A stretch of DNA of 64,000 bases from Gemmatimonadota bacterium. GTDB lineage: Bacteria; Gemmatimonadota; Gemmatimonadetes; Palauibacterales; Palauibacteraceae. The position numbers were made by a program, and so were the translations under genes. Positions within the stretch are counted from its first letter, which is position 1, and each line of letters opens with the position of its first letter. Under the pieces are notes generated by a model that was given only the letters and a program-made list of their open reading frames with translations, was not told the DNA's origin and ran no database searches. The DNA lies in NCBI GenBank assembly GCA_022825725.1, contig JAJDWE010000031.1, positions 124,001 through 188,000 on the forward strand, given 5' to 3'. Positions 9,473-18,309 of this stretch are shown piece by piece.

Positions 9473-10620
9473 CAGCGGCCGCTCTGCCGCCGGACGGCGG
9501 CGAAGTTCCCTCCCGGCCGACGCTCGACCCACCCTTCGAGTTCCAGCCGCCCCAGCCCGCCAAGCACCTTCGTGACGGGCATCTCGAGACCCACGGCCAG
9601 TTCATCCGGCGAGCGGGGTCCCCGGGAGAGCGCTCCAAGCAGACGCCTGTCGCCGGAGGATCCGTCGACCGCCGGCGCGGATCCCTTTTCCGATGGTGGC
9701 GCCTGCGGCTCGAGGCACAGCCAGCCCAGGGCATCGAAAACGTCCTGCACGCCGGCCACAAGCCCGGCTCCCTGACGCAGGAGGCGAAGACACCCGGCGG
9801 CGCGCGGATCATCGATCCGCCCGGGCACCGCGAGGACTTCGCGCCCCAGGTCCAGGGCATGGTCCGCCGTGTTCAGGGCCCCGCTCTTTCCACCCGCCTC
9901 CACGACGATGACGCCACGGGCGAGGGCGGCGATGACCCGGTTGCGGCGCGGGAACGCCGAACGCGTCGGCGGCGCCCCCGGCTCGAACTCGCTTAGCAGG
10001 ATGCCGTGCGAACGCATCCTCCGGTACAGGTCCCGGTTGTCCGGGGGGTATTCGCGATCGTGTCCGGTTCCGAGAACTCCGATGGTCCGCCCGCCGACAT
10101 CGAGGGCGCCGGCGTGGGCCGCCGCATCGATGCCGCGGGCCATGCCGCTCACCACCGTCCAGCCCCAGCGTCCGAGTTCCCTCCCCAGCGCATATGCCGT
10201 GCGCAGCCCGTAGGAGGACGCGGCCCGCGTGCCCACGACGGCGATCGTCCGCTCGGAGTCCAGGACCCCGGGGCCGCGCTTGAAGAGAATGGGGGGCGGA
10301 TCGGGGAGATCGCGCAGCCCCTCGGGATATGCGGTCTCTCCACAGTCCGTGTACGCCGTCACGCGGAGCCCCTTCGCGCCCGCTTCGCGCAGCAGTGACC
10401 GCGCCGCCCTCTCGCCGTCGGCGCCGAGCGCTCGGGCCGTCCTGGCGCCCGGAATCCGCCCGCCCCGGCCGAGCGCGCGCAGTTCGTCCGGCGCGGCGCG
10501 CTGCGCCACCGCGAGCGCCGCCGACGCCCCGCCATGGCGGTCGACCAGGCGCCGGACGCCGCGAGGCCCGATGCCGGGGGCCCGGGCCAGCACGACGAGC
10601 GCCACCAGCTCGCGCTCCAT
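9472..10620 (-). CDS. dprA: DNA-processing protein DprA
   Basis: A 382-residue DprA/Smf protein that loads RecA on incoming single-stranded DNA during transformation. The N-terminal helix-hairpin region (LARAPGIGPRGVRRLVDRHG) precedes the Rossmann-like core with AVVGTRAASSYG, SGMARGIDAAAHAGAL, FPRRNRVIAALA and VVEAGGKSGALNTADHAL. A C-terminal winged helix (SPDELAVGLEMPVTKVLGGLGRLELEGWVER) ends it. The track ORF extends upstream to 11280 through obgE in a wrong frame. ATG at 10620 gives a standard N-terminus. It is coupled to hemW by TGATG. Confidence 0.92.
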   Translation of the reverse strand: MERELVALVVLARAPGIGPRGVRRLVDRHGGASAALAVAQRAAPDELRALGRGGRIPGARTARALGADGERAARSLLREAGAKGLRVTAYTDCGETAYPEGLRDLPDPPPILFKRGPGVLDSERTIAVVGTRAASSYGLRTAYALGRELGRWGWTVVSGMARGIDAAAHAGALDVGGRTIGVLGTGHDREYPPDNRDLYRRMRSHGILLSEFEPGAPPTRSAFPRRNRVIAALARGVIVVEAGGKSGALNTADHALDLGREVLAVPGRIDDPRAAGCLRLLRQGAGLVAGVQDVFDALGWLCLEPQAPPSEKGSAPAVDGSSGDRRLLGALSRGPRSPDELAVGLEMPVTKVLGGLGRLELEGWVERRPGGNFAAVRRQSGR

Positions 10621-10649
10621 CGCTCGCCCCGCCGCGGTACGTCTCCCGG

Positions 10650-11696
10650 TCACGGCCGCCACGCTTCGCTGCTCCCGAACGGGTCCGCTTCGACCTCCTC
10701 CGCCGCAGCCTCCTTCTCCCTCTGCACCCGCGTCCAAAGACCCTCGAGCGCGCGGTCCAGACCGGCCCCGGTCACCGCCGAGATCGTGAACTGGCCCCAG
10801 CTCCCGGGGGCATCGACCGACACCGCCGGTTCCGTCGCGGCGGGAATCAAATCGGCCTTCGTCAGCAGAACGCAGTGCGAGATGCCGGCCAGCGCCGCGT
10901 CGTGCGCGCGCAGTTCCTCGCGCAGCAGGTCGTACGTCGCCTGCGGATCTTCGTCGTCCAGCGGCACGAGGAGCGCGAGGGTGCGCGTCCGTTCGATGTG
11001 CCGAAGGAACTGCGTGCCCAGGCCGCGCCCCTCGTGCGCTCCTTCGATGATGCCCGGGATGTCCGCCATCACGAACGAGCGATTCCCGCTCAGCCCCACG
11101 ACCCCCAGGTTCGGCGTCAGCGTGGAGAAGGGGTAGTCGGCGATCCGCGGCTTCGCCGCCGTTACACGGGCGAGGAGCGTCGATTTTCCCGCGTTTGGCT
11201 CCCCCACCAGACCCACGTCGGCGATGAGCTTGAGTTCGAGTTCGATGTGCCGCTCCTCCCCCCACTCCCCGGGCTCCCATTCGCGCGGCGTCTGGCGCGT
11301 GGGCGAGGCGAAGCTCGCGTTGCCCCTTCCCCCGCGACCGCCCCGGGCGACGACAAGTTCATCGCCCTCCTCGAGCAGTTCACCGATCCGCTCACCCGTC
11401 TCGACATCGCGCACGAGCGTCCCGAGAGGCACCGGCAGCCGCAGGTCCTCTCCCGAGGCGCCGTCCCGCTTCTTCCCTTCCCCGTGTCCGGCGCGTCCGG
11501 CCTTGTAGTGCGCGCGGTACGAGTAGTCGAGCAACGTGTCGAGTCGCCGATCCGCAACGAGGAGCACGCCGCCGCCGTTTCCGCCCCGACCGCCGGCGGG
11601 CCCTCCGCGGGGCACTCCCTTCTCGCGCCGGAAGGCGACGGCGCCCGCGCCACCCGCCCCTCCGGTTACGTGTATCCTGGCTACGTCGACGAACAA
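10650..11696 (-). CDS. obgE: GTPase Obg/CgtA
   Basis: A 348-residue ribosome-associated GTPase acting in 50S maturation. The Gly-rich Obg fold occupies about residues 1-155 (DVARIHVTGGAGGAG, GGRGGNGGGV, GGRGGRGNASF). The G domain follows with G1 GEPNAGKST, G3 DIPGIIEGAHEGRGLG, G4 LTKADL (commonly NKxDL, here Thr) and G5 SAVTG. There is no C-terminal OCT domain. I chose TTG at 11696 because GGAGGAGG lies just upstream and the next residues match the family start; the track ORF 10650..12284 runs into the AhpD-like gene. Its usual neighbours rplU/rpmA are absent. Confidence 0.9.
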   Translation of the reverse strand: MFVDVARIHVTGGAGGAGAVAFRREKGVPRGGPAGGRGGNGGGVLLVADRRLDTLLDYSYRAHYKAGRAGHGEGKKRDGASGEDLRLPVPLGTLVRDVETGERIGELLEEGDELVVARGGRGGRGNASFASPTRQTPREWEPGEWGEERHIELELKLIADVGLVGEPNAGKSTLLARVTAAKPRIADYPFSTLTPNLGVVGLSGNRSFVMADIPGIIEGAHEGRGLGTQFLRHIERTRTLALLVPLDDEDPQATYDLLREELRAHDAALAGISHCVLLTKADLIPAATEPAVSVDAPGSWGQFTISAVTGAGLDRALEGLWTRVQREKEAAAEEVEADPFGSSEAWRP

Positions 11697-12367
11697 GATT
11701 CCTCCTCCACGTTCCGCCCCCCGTCTCGTCCCGCGCGATCCACGACCTTCCCCCAGGTCGCGAGCAGCCTCGCGGGGTCCGTCGCCGCAGACCTCTCCGA
11801 CCCGGCGGGCGCCCGCGCGGCCGCGCGGACTCCGACGCGCAGCGCCGCCTCCACCCGCCCCGGCGCGGTGCCGACGTTCAGCGCGCCGTGCAGGTGGGCG
11901 CGGAGTTGCCGCTCGTGCCCGGCCGCGGCCAGCAGCGCCACGATGCACAGCTCGCGCGTCTCCACGGAGAGCCCGGCGCGCGACAGCGTGCGCCCATACC
12001 CGTGCTCGACCATCCAGCCGTCCAGCGCCGGGTGCAGCCGGCGGACGTGGTCGCGAAGCCGGTCGTACACATCCCCATACACGGCCCGGCAGAGCGCCTC
12101 CCCGGCTCCGGGCCGATCCACCGCCGCCACGGCACCGGCGGTCTCGCCGCCTGCGATTTCCCTCCACGCGATGAAGGCATCGAGCACCGTGGGGAAACCC
12201 ACGAAGAGGTGCGCCTGGAGCAGCGCCTCCTCGATCTCGGCGCGAGCCGCGTGCGCGGCGGCCGCCTCGAGCGCCGAGCGCCATCCCTCCACGTCCGGGC
12301 GCGCGAGGGCCGCCGAAAGCTCGACGAGCGCCCCTGTCCGTGCATCGAGTCTCGCCTCAGCCTCCAT
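11681..12367 (-). CDS. Carboxymuconolactone decarboxylase/AhpD-like protein
   Basis: A 228-residue all-helical protein with two halves that each resemble the CMD/AhpD fold. The second half (ETRELCIVALLAAAGHERQLRAHLHGAL) is the typical signature. The CxxC thiol pair of AhpD is missing, so a disulfide-reductase role is doubtful; the single Cys is at about residue 163. Start ATG 12367 lies inside the end of the asparaginase gene (11-bp overlap), and its own end overlaps the obgE start by 16 bp. Function not assignable. Confidence 0.75.
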   Translation of the reverse strand: MEAEARLDARTGALVELSAALARPDVEGWRSALEAAAAHAARAEIEEALLQAHLFVGFPTVLDAFIAWREIAGGETAGAVAAVDRPGAGEALCRAVYGDVYDRLRDHVRRLHPALDGWMVEHGYGRTLSRAGLSVETRELCIVALLAAAGHERQLRAHLHGALNVGTAPGRVEAALRVGVRAAARAPAGSERSAATDPARLLATWGKVVDRAGRDGGRNVEEESCSST

Positions 12368-13343
12368 GAGCTTCCACCGACAGCACGCCGACCTCCTTCC
12401 CGCACGTGTTCCGGACCACGGGGCGCGCGAAGTCCTCCAGCCGCTCAATCTCGGCGGGCGCGAGCAACGACAGCGTCGCAAGCGCGTGCACGACCGCCGG
12501 TCCCAGCGGCCGCGTGGCCCCATCCAGCACCTTGAAGGCCGCACCCCACGCCCCCTCGGCGCTCGCGAGACAGAACACTCCCTCCGCCCCCTCCTTGGCG
12601 AGAATCCGGCCCGAGCTCGCCTGCATCAGGTTCGCGGAGAGCGCCGTGGGACCCGACACCAATGTCGGGTGCGTCGTCATCGCAGTCACAACCGATCGCA
12701 CGGCCGCCTCCGACGAGGCACCGAACGCCGCGAACACCTGCGCCATATCCCGCAGAGAGAGGGCCGGGGTCGGCAGGCCGCAGCCATCCGTCCCCCACGG
12801 CAGACGCTCGCAGTCTTCACCCAGCCACGCCGAGAGTTCGCGGCGGATCGTCCGCTGCAGCGGGTGCTCCGGTTCGTGGTAGCCCGCCACGGACCAGCCG
12901 CGAGCGACACAGAGCGCCAGCAGCGCCGCATGCTGACCTGAACAGTTGTTGTGTATCCGTCCCGGAAGGCGCCCTTCCCGATCCATCCCTCGGGCCGCCC
13001 CATCGTCGAACGGCCGATGCGGTCCGCATGCGAACATTTCCGGCGTCAGCTTCACCGCGTCGATCACCGACTGCACGACCCCCAGGTGTCGCGGGGTGCC
13101 GTGATGGGAAGCGCACGCCAGCGCAAGCGCCTCCGCCCCGAGCCCGAGGCGTCCGAGCACGCCGTCCCGGACGACCGGAAGGATCTGGAGCGGTTTCATC
13201 GAAGAACGCCAGAAGGCTGTCAGCTGAGGATCGCCGAAGGCGCGGCGGCGACCCGGCGAACCGGATTCGTGGACGATGCCGTACACGAGGTGCGACGATT
13301 CCCGCGTTCCGGCCCGATCCAACGTGACGCGGATCGGTTCCAT
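12357..13343 (-). CDS. L-asparaginase II (Rhizobium etli type)
   Basis: A 328-residue member of the Asparaginase_II family (PF06089 type, unrelated to E. coli AnsA/AnsB), predicted to hydrolyse asparagine to aspartate and ammonia. Visible family motifs are ESSHLVYGIV, FWRSSMKPLQ, LACASHHGTPRH, CGPHRPF, HNNCSGQHAALLALC and WGTDGCGLPTPALSL. There is no signal peptide, so it is cytoplasmic. Start ATG at 13343 shares one base with the upstream glycosyltransferase stop (TGATG); the longer track ORF is an artefact. Confidence 0.88.
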   Translation of the reverse strand: MEPIRVTLDRAGTRESSHLVYGIVHESGSPGRRRAFGDPQLTAFWRSSMKPLQILPVVRDGVLGRLGLGAEALALACASHHGTPRHLGVVQSVIDAVKLTPEMFACGPHRPFDDGAARGMDREGRLPGRIHNNCSGQHAALLALCVARGWSVAGYHEPEHPLQRTIRRELSAWLGEDCERLPWGTDGCGLPTPALSLRDMAQVFAAFGASSEAAVRSVVTAMTTHPTLVSGPTALSANLMQASSGRILAKEGAEGVFCLASAEGAWGAAFKVLDGATRPLGPAVVHALATLSLLAPAEIERLEDFARPVVRNTCGKEVGVLSVEAHGG

Positions 13344-14032
13344 CACCCCTCCGGTGCCGCGGTCGGCGGCGCGAGCCGAGCCCAGGCTCCGGCGGTCGCG
13401 CTCCCCTCGGTCAGGTCGCCGGCCATGCGGGCCAGGTCCGCCGGAAAGTCCACATCGTACCAGGGCGGCAGTTCTGCACAATCGAGCCGCAGCGACGCAG
13501 CGCGCGCGCGCGTCCAGGCGAACAGCCCGGACGTCGACCACGGGGCTCCGGCAAAGAGACCGCGGGCTCGCGGCCACGCCGACCCGCGCAGTCCGACCGC
13601 GTAGTATCCGCCGTCCAGGCTCGGGCCAAGGGCCACCGGGCTGCCCGCGAGCGCGTCGAAGGCCCGCACGACGAAGTCGAGGGGGAGGGTCGGATGGTCG
13701 CTTCCGACCGCAACCGCGCAATTCACGCCCTCGTCGAAGGCGCGGTTGAACGCCATCTCAAGCCGATCACCCAGCGAACCTTCGGGTTGCAGCCGGATTC
13801 GAGCCGCGGGGTATCGCGAGCCCAGGCGCTCCATCGCTCCAGGACGATCGGGCACCCACAGTTCCGCGGGGATCCCGTCCGGCGCGAGCCTCATGGCGTC
13901 GTCGAGGAACGCCTCGTACAAGACGGCGCTCTCCTCCCCTGTCAGTTCGGGCTGAAGGCGCGTCTTGACGTAGCCCGGCTCGGGCAGGCGACCGAAGACG
14001 AGGAGCCTTCGATACACACGTTTCCGGTTCAA
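13343..14032 (-). CDS. DUF2064/TIGR04282-type glycosyltransferase
   Basis: A 229-residue GT-A fold protein. Motifs are PEPGYVKTRL near the N-terminus, AVGSDHPTLP, GPSLDGGYYAVGL, and PWYDVDFPADL near the C-terminus. These match the small cofactor/glycosyltransferase family linked in other bacteria to arsenosugar or related sugar transfer. No ars genes are nearby, so the substrate is unknown. It heads the overlapping cluster with the asparaginase and the AhpD-like protein. Confidence 0.8.
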   Translation of the reverse strand: MNRKRVYRRLLVFGRLPEPGYVKTRLQPELTGEESAVLYEAFLDDAMRLAPDGIPAELWVPDRPGAMERLGSRYPAARIRLQPEGSLGDRLEMAFNRAFDEGVNCAVAVGSDHPTLPLDFVVRAFDALAGSPVALGPSLDGGYYAVGLRGSAWPRARGLFAGAPWSTSGLFAWTRARAASLRLDCAELPPWYDVDFPADLARMAGDLTEGSATAGAWARLAPPTAAPEG

Positions 14033-14063
14033 GGCAGGGGGTTCAGGCGCACCGACCCGCCGT

Positions 14064-14501
14064 CTAGCGGGTGTTGACCTCGATCACTCCGCCCTCGGCG
14101 CCCGGCCGGCGATAGCGAACCGGAACCATGCTCTGGTGGTAAAGCCGGATCGACACGATTTCCTCCGCGGGAATCCGCCGCAGCGTCGTGACCGCGTCAT
14201 TCAGGTTGAAATCGCCGTCCACGACGAGCATCGGCACGTAGTAGTCCTGCGTCTGGCGCCCGAACAGATTCGAGCTGTCGTTGCCACCCCGGAAGCCGAT
14301 CCGGTCTTCGAAGATGATCAGCTCCCGGTGATGGGTGAGCGCCTCGTAGGCCGACCGATATCCGGCGTCGCGGATCTCGCTGCCGGTGATGATGAGCCGC
14401 GTGTACGTTCCGGGGCGAGGGTTGCTGGCGCACGCCGTTGCCGCCATCAGAGCCATCGTGGTTGCAATCACCGCCGATCGTCGCGTGCGCTCTCTCATCA
14501 C
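14064..14501 (-). CDS. Lipoprotein resembling a stand-alone TonB-receptor plug domain
   Basis: A 145-residue secreted protein with an N-terminal signal and a lipobox-like ATAC before residue 25. The C-terminal half (GDFNLNDAVTTLRRIPAEEIVSIRLY...GGVIEVNTR) matches the end of a TonB-dependent receptor plug domain, where a carboxypeptidase-like strand is followed by GV(I)xVxT. Such short plug-like lipoproteins recur in Gemmatimonadota and Bacteroidota; their role is not known. It sits between ctpA and the glycosyltransferase with about 32 bp on each side. Confidence 0.7.
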   Translation of the reverse strand: MMRERTRRSAVIATTMALMAATACASNPRPGTYTRLIITGSEIRDAGYRSAYEALTHHRELIIFEDRIGFRGGNDSSNLFGRQTQDYYVPMLVVDGDFNLNDAVTTLRRIPAEEIVSIRLYHQSMVPVRYRRPGAEGGVIEVNTR

Positions 14502-14533
14502 TCGTCTCCTCGCCTCTTGAACTGCCCTGCGGC

Positions 14534-16195
14534 CTACTGGTGATCCCCGTCGGACTGCCCGCTCTCCGCGCCGTCCGCCCCCCGCTCCTCGGCGACCCGC
14601 GCCGCGACGGTGAGCAGCGCGCCCGGCGAATCGGCCTCCATCAGAAGGTCCACGGCGACCTTGATCTGCGCGTCACGCACGGCCCGGCTGCGGAGCTGAG
14701 GAACCTCCCCGAACTCGGCGCCCGCCAGCTCATCCGCGATGAGCCAGTCGACGTAGGTCTGCGACTGGTCGAAGAGTTCCCTCTCGACCTCGGCTCCCGC
14801 ATCGACGAGCGCCGCCCAGACCTCTTCCCGCATCCCCTGCGTGACGGAGAAACCTTCGTCGAAATCGTGCTCGTTCGAATACTCGACCGCCCACCGGAAT
14901 ACGACGTTCCGCGGGATCGCTCCCGAGCGTGTCGCGAGACGCCGCAGTTCCTGTTCCTCGGTGGAGAGCGTGTCGCGGTAGACGATCAGGTCCGGCGTAA
15001 TTCCACCGCCCCCATACACCGTTCGGCCGCCCGTCGTCGTGAACTCCTCCCGGTCTTCCGGTTCCGACGGCGCCGCGATCGGTTCGCCGGAAATCGCCAC
15101 GGCGCTCGCGGCCAGGTCGCGAAGTGCGCTCGCCCGGTCGAAGTCCTTCGTGATGGAGCGCCCCGCCGGGGTGTACCAGCGGGCCGTCGTGACCTTCATG
15201 CTGTTGTCCCCGGAGAGCCGATACAGCGTCTGCACGGAACCCTTGCCGAACGTCGTGGTGCCCACGACGACCGCGCGGTCGTGATCCTGCAGTGCGCCGG
15301 CGACGATCTCGGACGCGCTCGCGCTGAGGCCGTCCACCACGACGACGACGGGGAGGCCGGCATAGCGGTCGCCGCTCGAGGCCCGGAACAGATAGTTCTG
15401 CTCATCGAGACGCGAACGCGTCTCCACTACGGCGGCGCCGCGCTCCAGGAAGAGGTCCGTGACGTCGATTCCCTCGGGCAGCAGGCCTCCCGGGTTCCGC
15501 CGCAGGTCGAGGATCAGCCCGTCGGCGCCTTGTTCGACGAGACGGTCCAGCGTCGCGACGAGTTCCTCCTGCGCCTGGCGGCTGAACCCCCGCAGCGTCA
15601 CGTAGCCGATGTCGCCGTCCAGGACGAAGCCCTGCGCCTGCGCCACCTGGATGACGTCGCGCACGATGCGGATCGCGAGCGGCCGGTCCACGCCTACCCG
15701 CGCGATCGTGATGTCGACCGGCGCCCCCTTCTCGCCCCGCAGCGTGTCCACGGCCTTGTCCACCGACCAGCCCTCGGCCGATTCGCCCTCGACCTCGATG
15801 ATGCGGTCGCCGACCTCGAGTCCCTCGCGCAGGGCCGGTGAGTTCGGGAGCACCTGAACGACCGTGATCCAGTCATCCTTCACGTCGATCCGGACGCCGA
15901 GTCCACCGTAGTTGCCCGTCGTGGTGAGACGGAGATCCTCGGAATCCCGGGGTTCCAGGAAGGTCGTGTACGGGTCGCCCAGATTCTCGAGCATCCCGTC
16001 GATCGCCATGCGATACAAATCCTCCGGCGGGATCTCGTCGACGAAACGGGCCGAGATCAGGCGGTGGATTTCTTCCAGCAGCCGACGGCTATCCCCGCCG
16101 CTCGCGGCTCCGCCCTGATTTATCAGCCAGCCGCCGGTCGCGAGGGCGATGGCGCCGACCAGCACTCCAGTCGTCCAGGATCGCTCCAGTCTCAT
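14534..16195 (-). CDS. C-terminal processing peptidase (S41 family)
   Basis: A 553-residue periplasmic serine protease. An uncleaved or signal-type membrane segment (TTGVLVGAIALATGGWLI) occupies residues 8-25. A PDZ domain follows at about 85-165 (GGLGVRIDV...VLPNSPALREGLEVGDRIIEVEG). The S41 core carries the catalytic Ser in SASASEIVAGAL and Lys in TTFGKGSVQ. CTPs trim or degrade envelope proteins from their C-termini. The track start at 16222 is less likely than ATG 16195, which has GGAGG upstream. The C-terminal extension of about 150 residues after the catalytic domain is typical of the long CtpA type. Confidence 0.9.
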   Translation of the reverse strand: MRLERSWTTGVLVGAIALATGGWLINQGGAASGGDSRRLLEEIHRLISARFVDEIPPEDLYRMAIDGMLENLGDPYTTFLEPRDSEDLRLTTTGNYGGLGVRIDVKDDWITVVQVLPNSPALREGLEVGDRIIEVEGESAEGWSVDKAVDTLRGEKGAPVDITIARVGVDRPLAIRIVRDVIQVAQAQGFVLDGDIGYVTLRGFSRQAQEELVATLDRLVEQGADGLILDLRRNPGGLLPEGIDVTDLFLERGAAVVETRSRLDEQNYLFRASSGDRYAGLPVVVVVDGLSASASEIVAGALQDHDRAVVVGTTTFGKGSVQTLYRLSGDNSMKVTTARWYTPAGRSITKDFDRASALRDLAASAVAISGEPIAAPSEPEDREEFTTTGGRTVYGGGGITPDLIVYRDTLSTEEQELRRLATRSGAIPRNVVFRWAVEYSNEHDFDEGFSVTQGMREEVWAALVDAGAEVERELFDQSQTYVDWLIADELAGAEFGEVPQLRSRAVRDAQIKVAVDLLMEADSPGALLTVAARVAEERGADGAESGQSDGDHQ

Positions 16196-16280
16196 GCATC
16201 CTCCGTGGTGGCAGCCCCGCATCGCATCGGGCCGCGTTCGAGCGGCACTCGGCCGCTACCGTCAATGTCACACGACACGG

Positions 16281-16961
16281 TCAACGAGGAAAGTTCGCCC
16301 CCCGGAGCCGGTCCGGGAATCGCTCCTCCAGAAGCCCCAGAACCCGGCCTTCCACCTCATCCGGGGTCCCCGAGCCGTCGACGACCACGATCCGCTCCTC
16401 CGCCGCCGCGAACTCCCGATACCCTTCCCGCACGCGCTCGCGGAACGATCGTTTCTCGAGTTCGATCCGGTCGGGAGCGGGCCCGAAGAAGGCCAGCTGG
16501 CCGGGGTCGTCCTGATCCTGCCCCTGGCGCCCCAGTCCCACCTTCACCGGTACGTCGAGCACGAGGTAGAGATCCGGAAGGAGACCCCCCGTCGCGGCGC
16601 GGGTGACCTGTTCGATCGTCTGCGCGGCGACCCCGCGCGCGCACCCCTGGTAGACCCGCGTGGAAAGCTCGAAGCGGTCACAGAGGACGACCTCGCCACG
16701 CTCCAGCGCGGGCCGGATCACCTCCTCGACGTGGACACGGCGGGACGCCGAAAAGAGCAGGAGTTCGGCGATCCCGTCGAGCCGCAGTTCCGGCCGGTCG
16801 AGGAGCACGCTCCGAATCGCTTCCGCCGCCGCCGTGCCTCCGGGTTCCCGCGTCACCAGGTGGGGCACGCCGGACGCGGACAGCCGTTCGCCCAGCCGGC
16901 CGATCTGGAGCGACTTTCCCGCCCCCTCGGGTCCCTCGAATACGAGGAAGCACCCCTTCAT
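16281..16961 (-). CDS. tmk: Thymidylate kinase
   Basis: A 226-residue dTMP kinase for dTTP synthesis. It has P-loop FEGPEGAGKS (residues 8-17), TREPGGT, the DR(F) motif CDRFELSTRVYQG, and a lid region rich in basic residues (LEKRSFRERVREGYREF). The start ATG follows immediately after the stop of the upstream inositol-phosphate synthase gene (TGAATG), so the two are in one message. Confidence 0.93.
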   Translation of the reverse strand: MKGCFLVFEGPEGAGKSLQIGRLGERLSASGVPHLVTREPGGTAAAEAIRSVLLDRPELRLDGIAELLLFSASRRVHVEEVIRPALERGEVVLCDRFELSTRVYQGCARGVAAQTIEQVTRAATGGLLPDLYLVLDVPVKVGLGRQGQDQDDPGQLAFFGPAPDRIELEKRSFRERVREGYREFAAAEERIVVVDGSGTPDEVEGRVLGLLEERFPDRLRGANFPR

Positions 16962-18284
16962 TCAGTCGTAGTACTCCACGCCGAGGTGGGTGATCTGTTC
17001 CTCCCCCCTCAGCCAGCGCAACGTGTTCTTGAGCTTCCAGTGCTGGATGAAAATGTCGTGTTCCGGATACAGGTCCGGCGCCGTCTGCGGCGCCTTGAAA
17101 TAGAAGGACAGCCATTCCTGGACTCCCGACAGTCCGGAGCGCGCCGCGAGGTCGAGAAAGAGCGCCAGATCGAGCACGATGGGCGCCGCCAGAATGGAGT
17201 CGCGGCACAGAAAATCGATCTTGATCTGCATGCCGTACCCCATCCAGCCGAAAATGTCGAGATTATCCCAGCCTTCCTTGTTGTCACCGCGCGGCGGATA
17301 GTAGTTGATGCGGACCTTGTGATACATCTCTCCATAGAGGTCCGGGTACATGTCCGGCTGCAGGATATATTCAAGAGCCCCGAGTTTCGATTCCTCCTTC
17401 GTCTTGAAACTCTCCGGGTCGTCGAGCACCTCGCCGTCCCGGTTGCCGAGGATATTCGTCGAGAACCAGCCGTTGAGGCCGAGCATGCGCGCCTTGAGAC
17501 CCGGAGCCAGAATCGTCTTCATCAGCGTCTGGCCCGTCTTGAAGTCCTTCCCCGCGATCGCGACGCCCCGTTCGGCGGCGAGCGCGAGAAGCGCGGGAAT
17601 GTCGCAGGTCAGATTCGGCGCCCCGTTCGCGAACGGCACCCCCTCCATGAGCGCGGCCCACGCATAGAGCATCGAGGGCGCGATGTCGGGGTGGTTCTCC
17701 TCCATCGCGCGCTCGAAGGAGGCCGGGCTGTCGTGCACCGGGCTCGCCCTCATGAAGATCTCGGTCGAAGCCGCCCACACCATCACGAGGCGGTCGCAGC
17801 CGTTCTCCGCCTTGAACCGGCGGATGTCCTCGCGGAGTTGCTCGGCGAGTTCCCGCTTGTTCGCGCCCGTCTTCACGTTCGAGCCGTCGAGCTTCTTCAC
17901 GTAGGCGCGGTCGAAGGCGGCCGGCATCGGTTCGATTCCCCGCATGAAGTCCGCAAGCGGATCGATGTCCTCCGGCCGGAGGACGCCGCACACCTTGGCG
18001 GACTCGTAGGCGTTGTCGGGAATCGGATCCCAGGCGCCGAAAACGAGATCGTCCAGTTCCGCCAGCGGCACGAAGTCGCGGATGAACGGGGTGCGGTTCT
18101 CCGTCCGCTTCCCGAGTCGGATCGTGTTCATCTGCGTGAGCGATCCGATAGGCCGGTTCCGTCCCCGGCGCGCCGCTTCCACGCCCGCGATGAAGGTGGT
18201 CGAGACCGCTCCGAGTCCTACGAGGAGAACGCCGAGCGTACCTTCGGCGGAGGCAATGGTTGCAGGTGATCTATCCGATTCCAC
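16962..18284 (-). CDS. Inositol-3-phosphate synthase
   Basis: A 440-residue myo-inositol-1-phosphate synthase (MIPS) converting glucose 6-phosphate to inositol 3-phosphate with NAD. It has the N-terminal Rossmann motif LLVGLGAVSTTFIAGVE, the central GKDFKTGQTLMKTILAPGLKARMLGLNGWFSTNILGNRDG block containing the catalytic lysines, and KIDFLCRDSILAAPIVLDL. A CDP-alcohol phosphatidyltransferase lies just upstream (25 bp gap), which suggests the inositol phosphate is used for a phospholipid head group. Confidence 0.92.
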   Translation of the reverse strand: MESDRSPATIASAEGTLGVLLVGLGAVSTTFIAGVEAARRGRNRPIGSLTQMNTIRLGKRTENRTPFIRDFVPLAELDDLVFGAWDPIPDNAYESAKVCGVLRPEDIDPLADFMRGIEPMPAAFDRAYVKKLDGSNVKTGANKRELAEQLREDIRRFKAENGCDRLVMVWAASTEIFMRASPVHDSPASFERAMEENHPDIAPSMLYAWAALMEGVPFANGAPNLTCDIPALLALAAERGVAIAGKDFKTGQTLMKTILAPGLKARMLGLNGWFSTNILGNRDGEVLDDPESFKTKEESKLGALEYILQPDMYPDLYGEMYHKVRINYYPPRGDNKEGWDNLDIFGWMGYGMQIKIDFLCRDSILAAPIVLDLALFLDLAARSGLSGVQEWLSFYFKAPQTAPDLYPEHDIFIQHWKLKNTLRWLRGEEQITHLGVEYYD

Positions 18285-18309
18285 GATGCTGGTTCACTCC
18301 GTGTCTGGT

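Noticed and set aside
6118-11700. CIRCE operator for HrcA
   Set aside because: I looked for TTAGCACTC/GAGTGCTAA around hrcA, dnaJ and the operon start and found none.
16149-18269. 706-residue plus-strand ORF opposite tmk and inositol-phosphate synthase
   Set aside because: Both minus-strand genes carry full family motifs; this frame is their antisense shadow.
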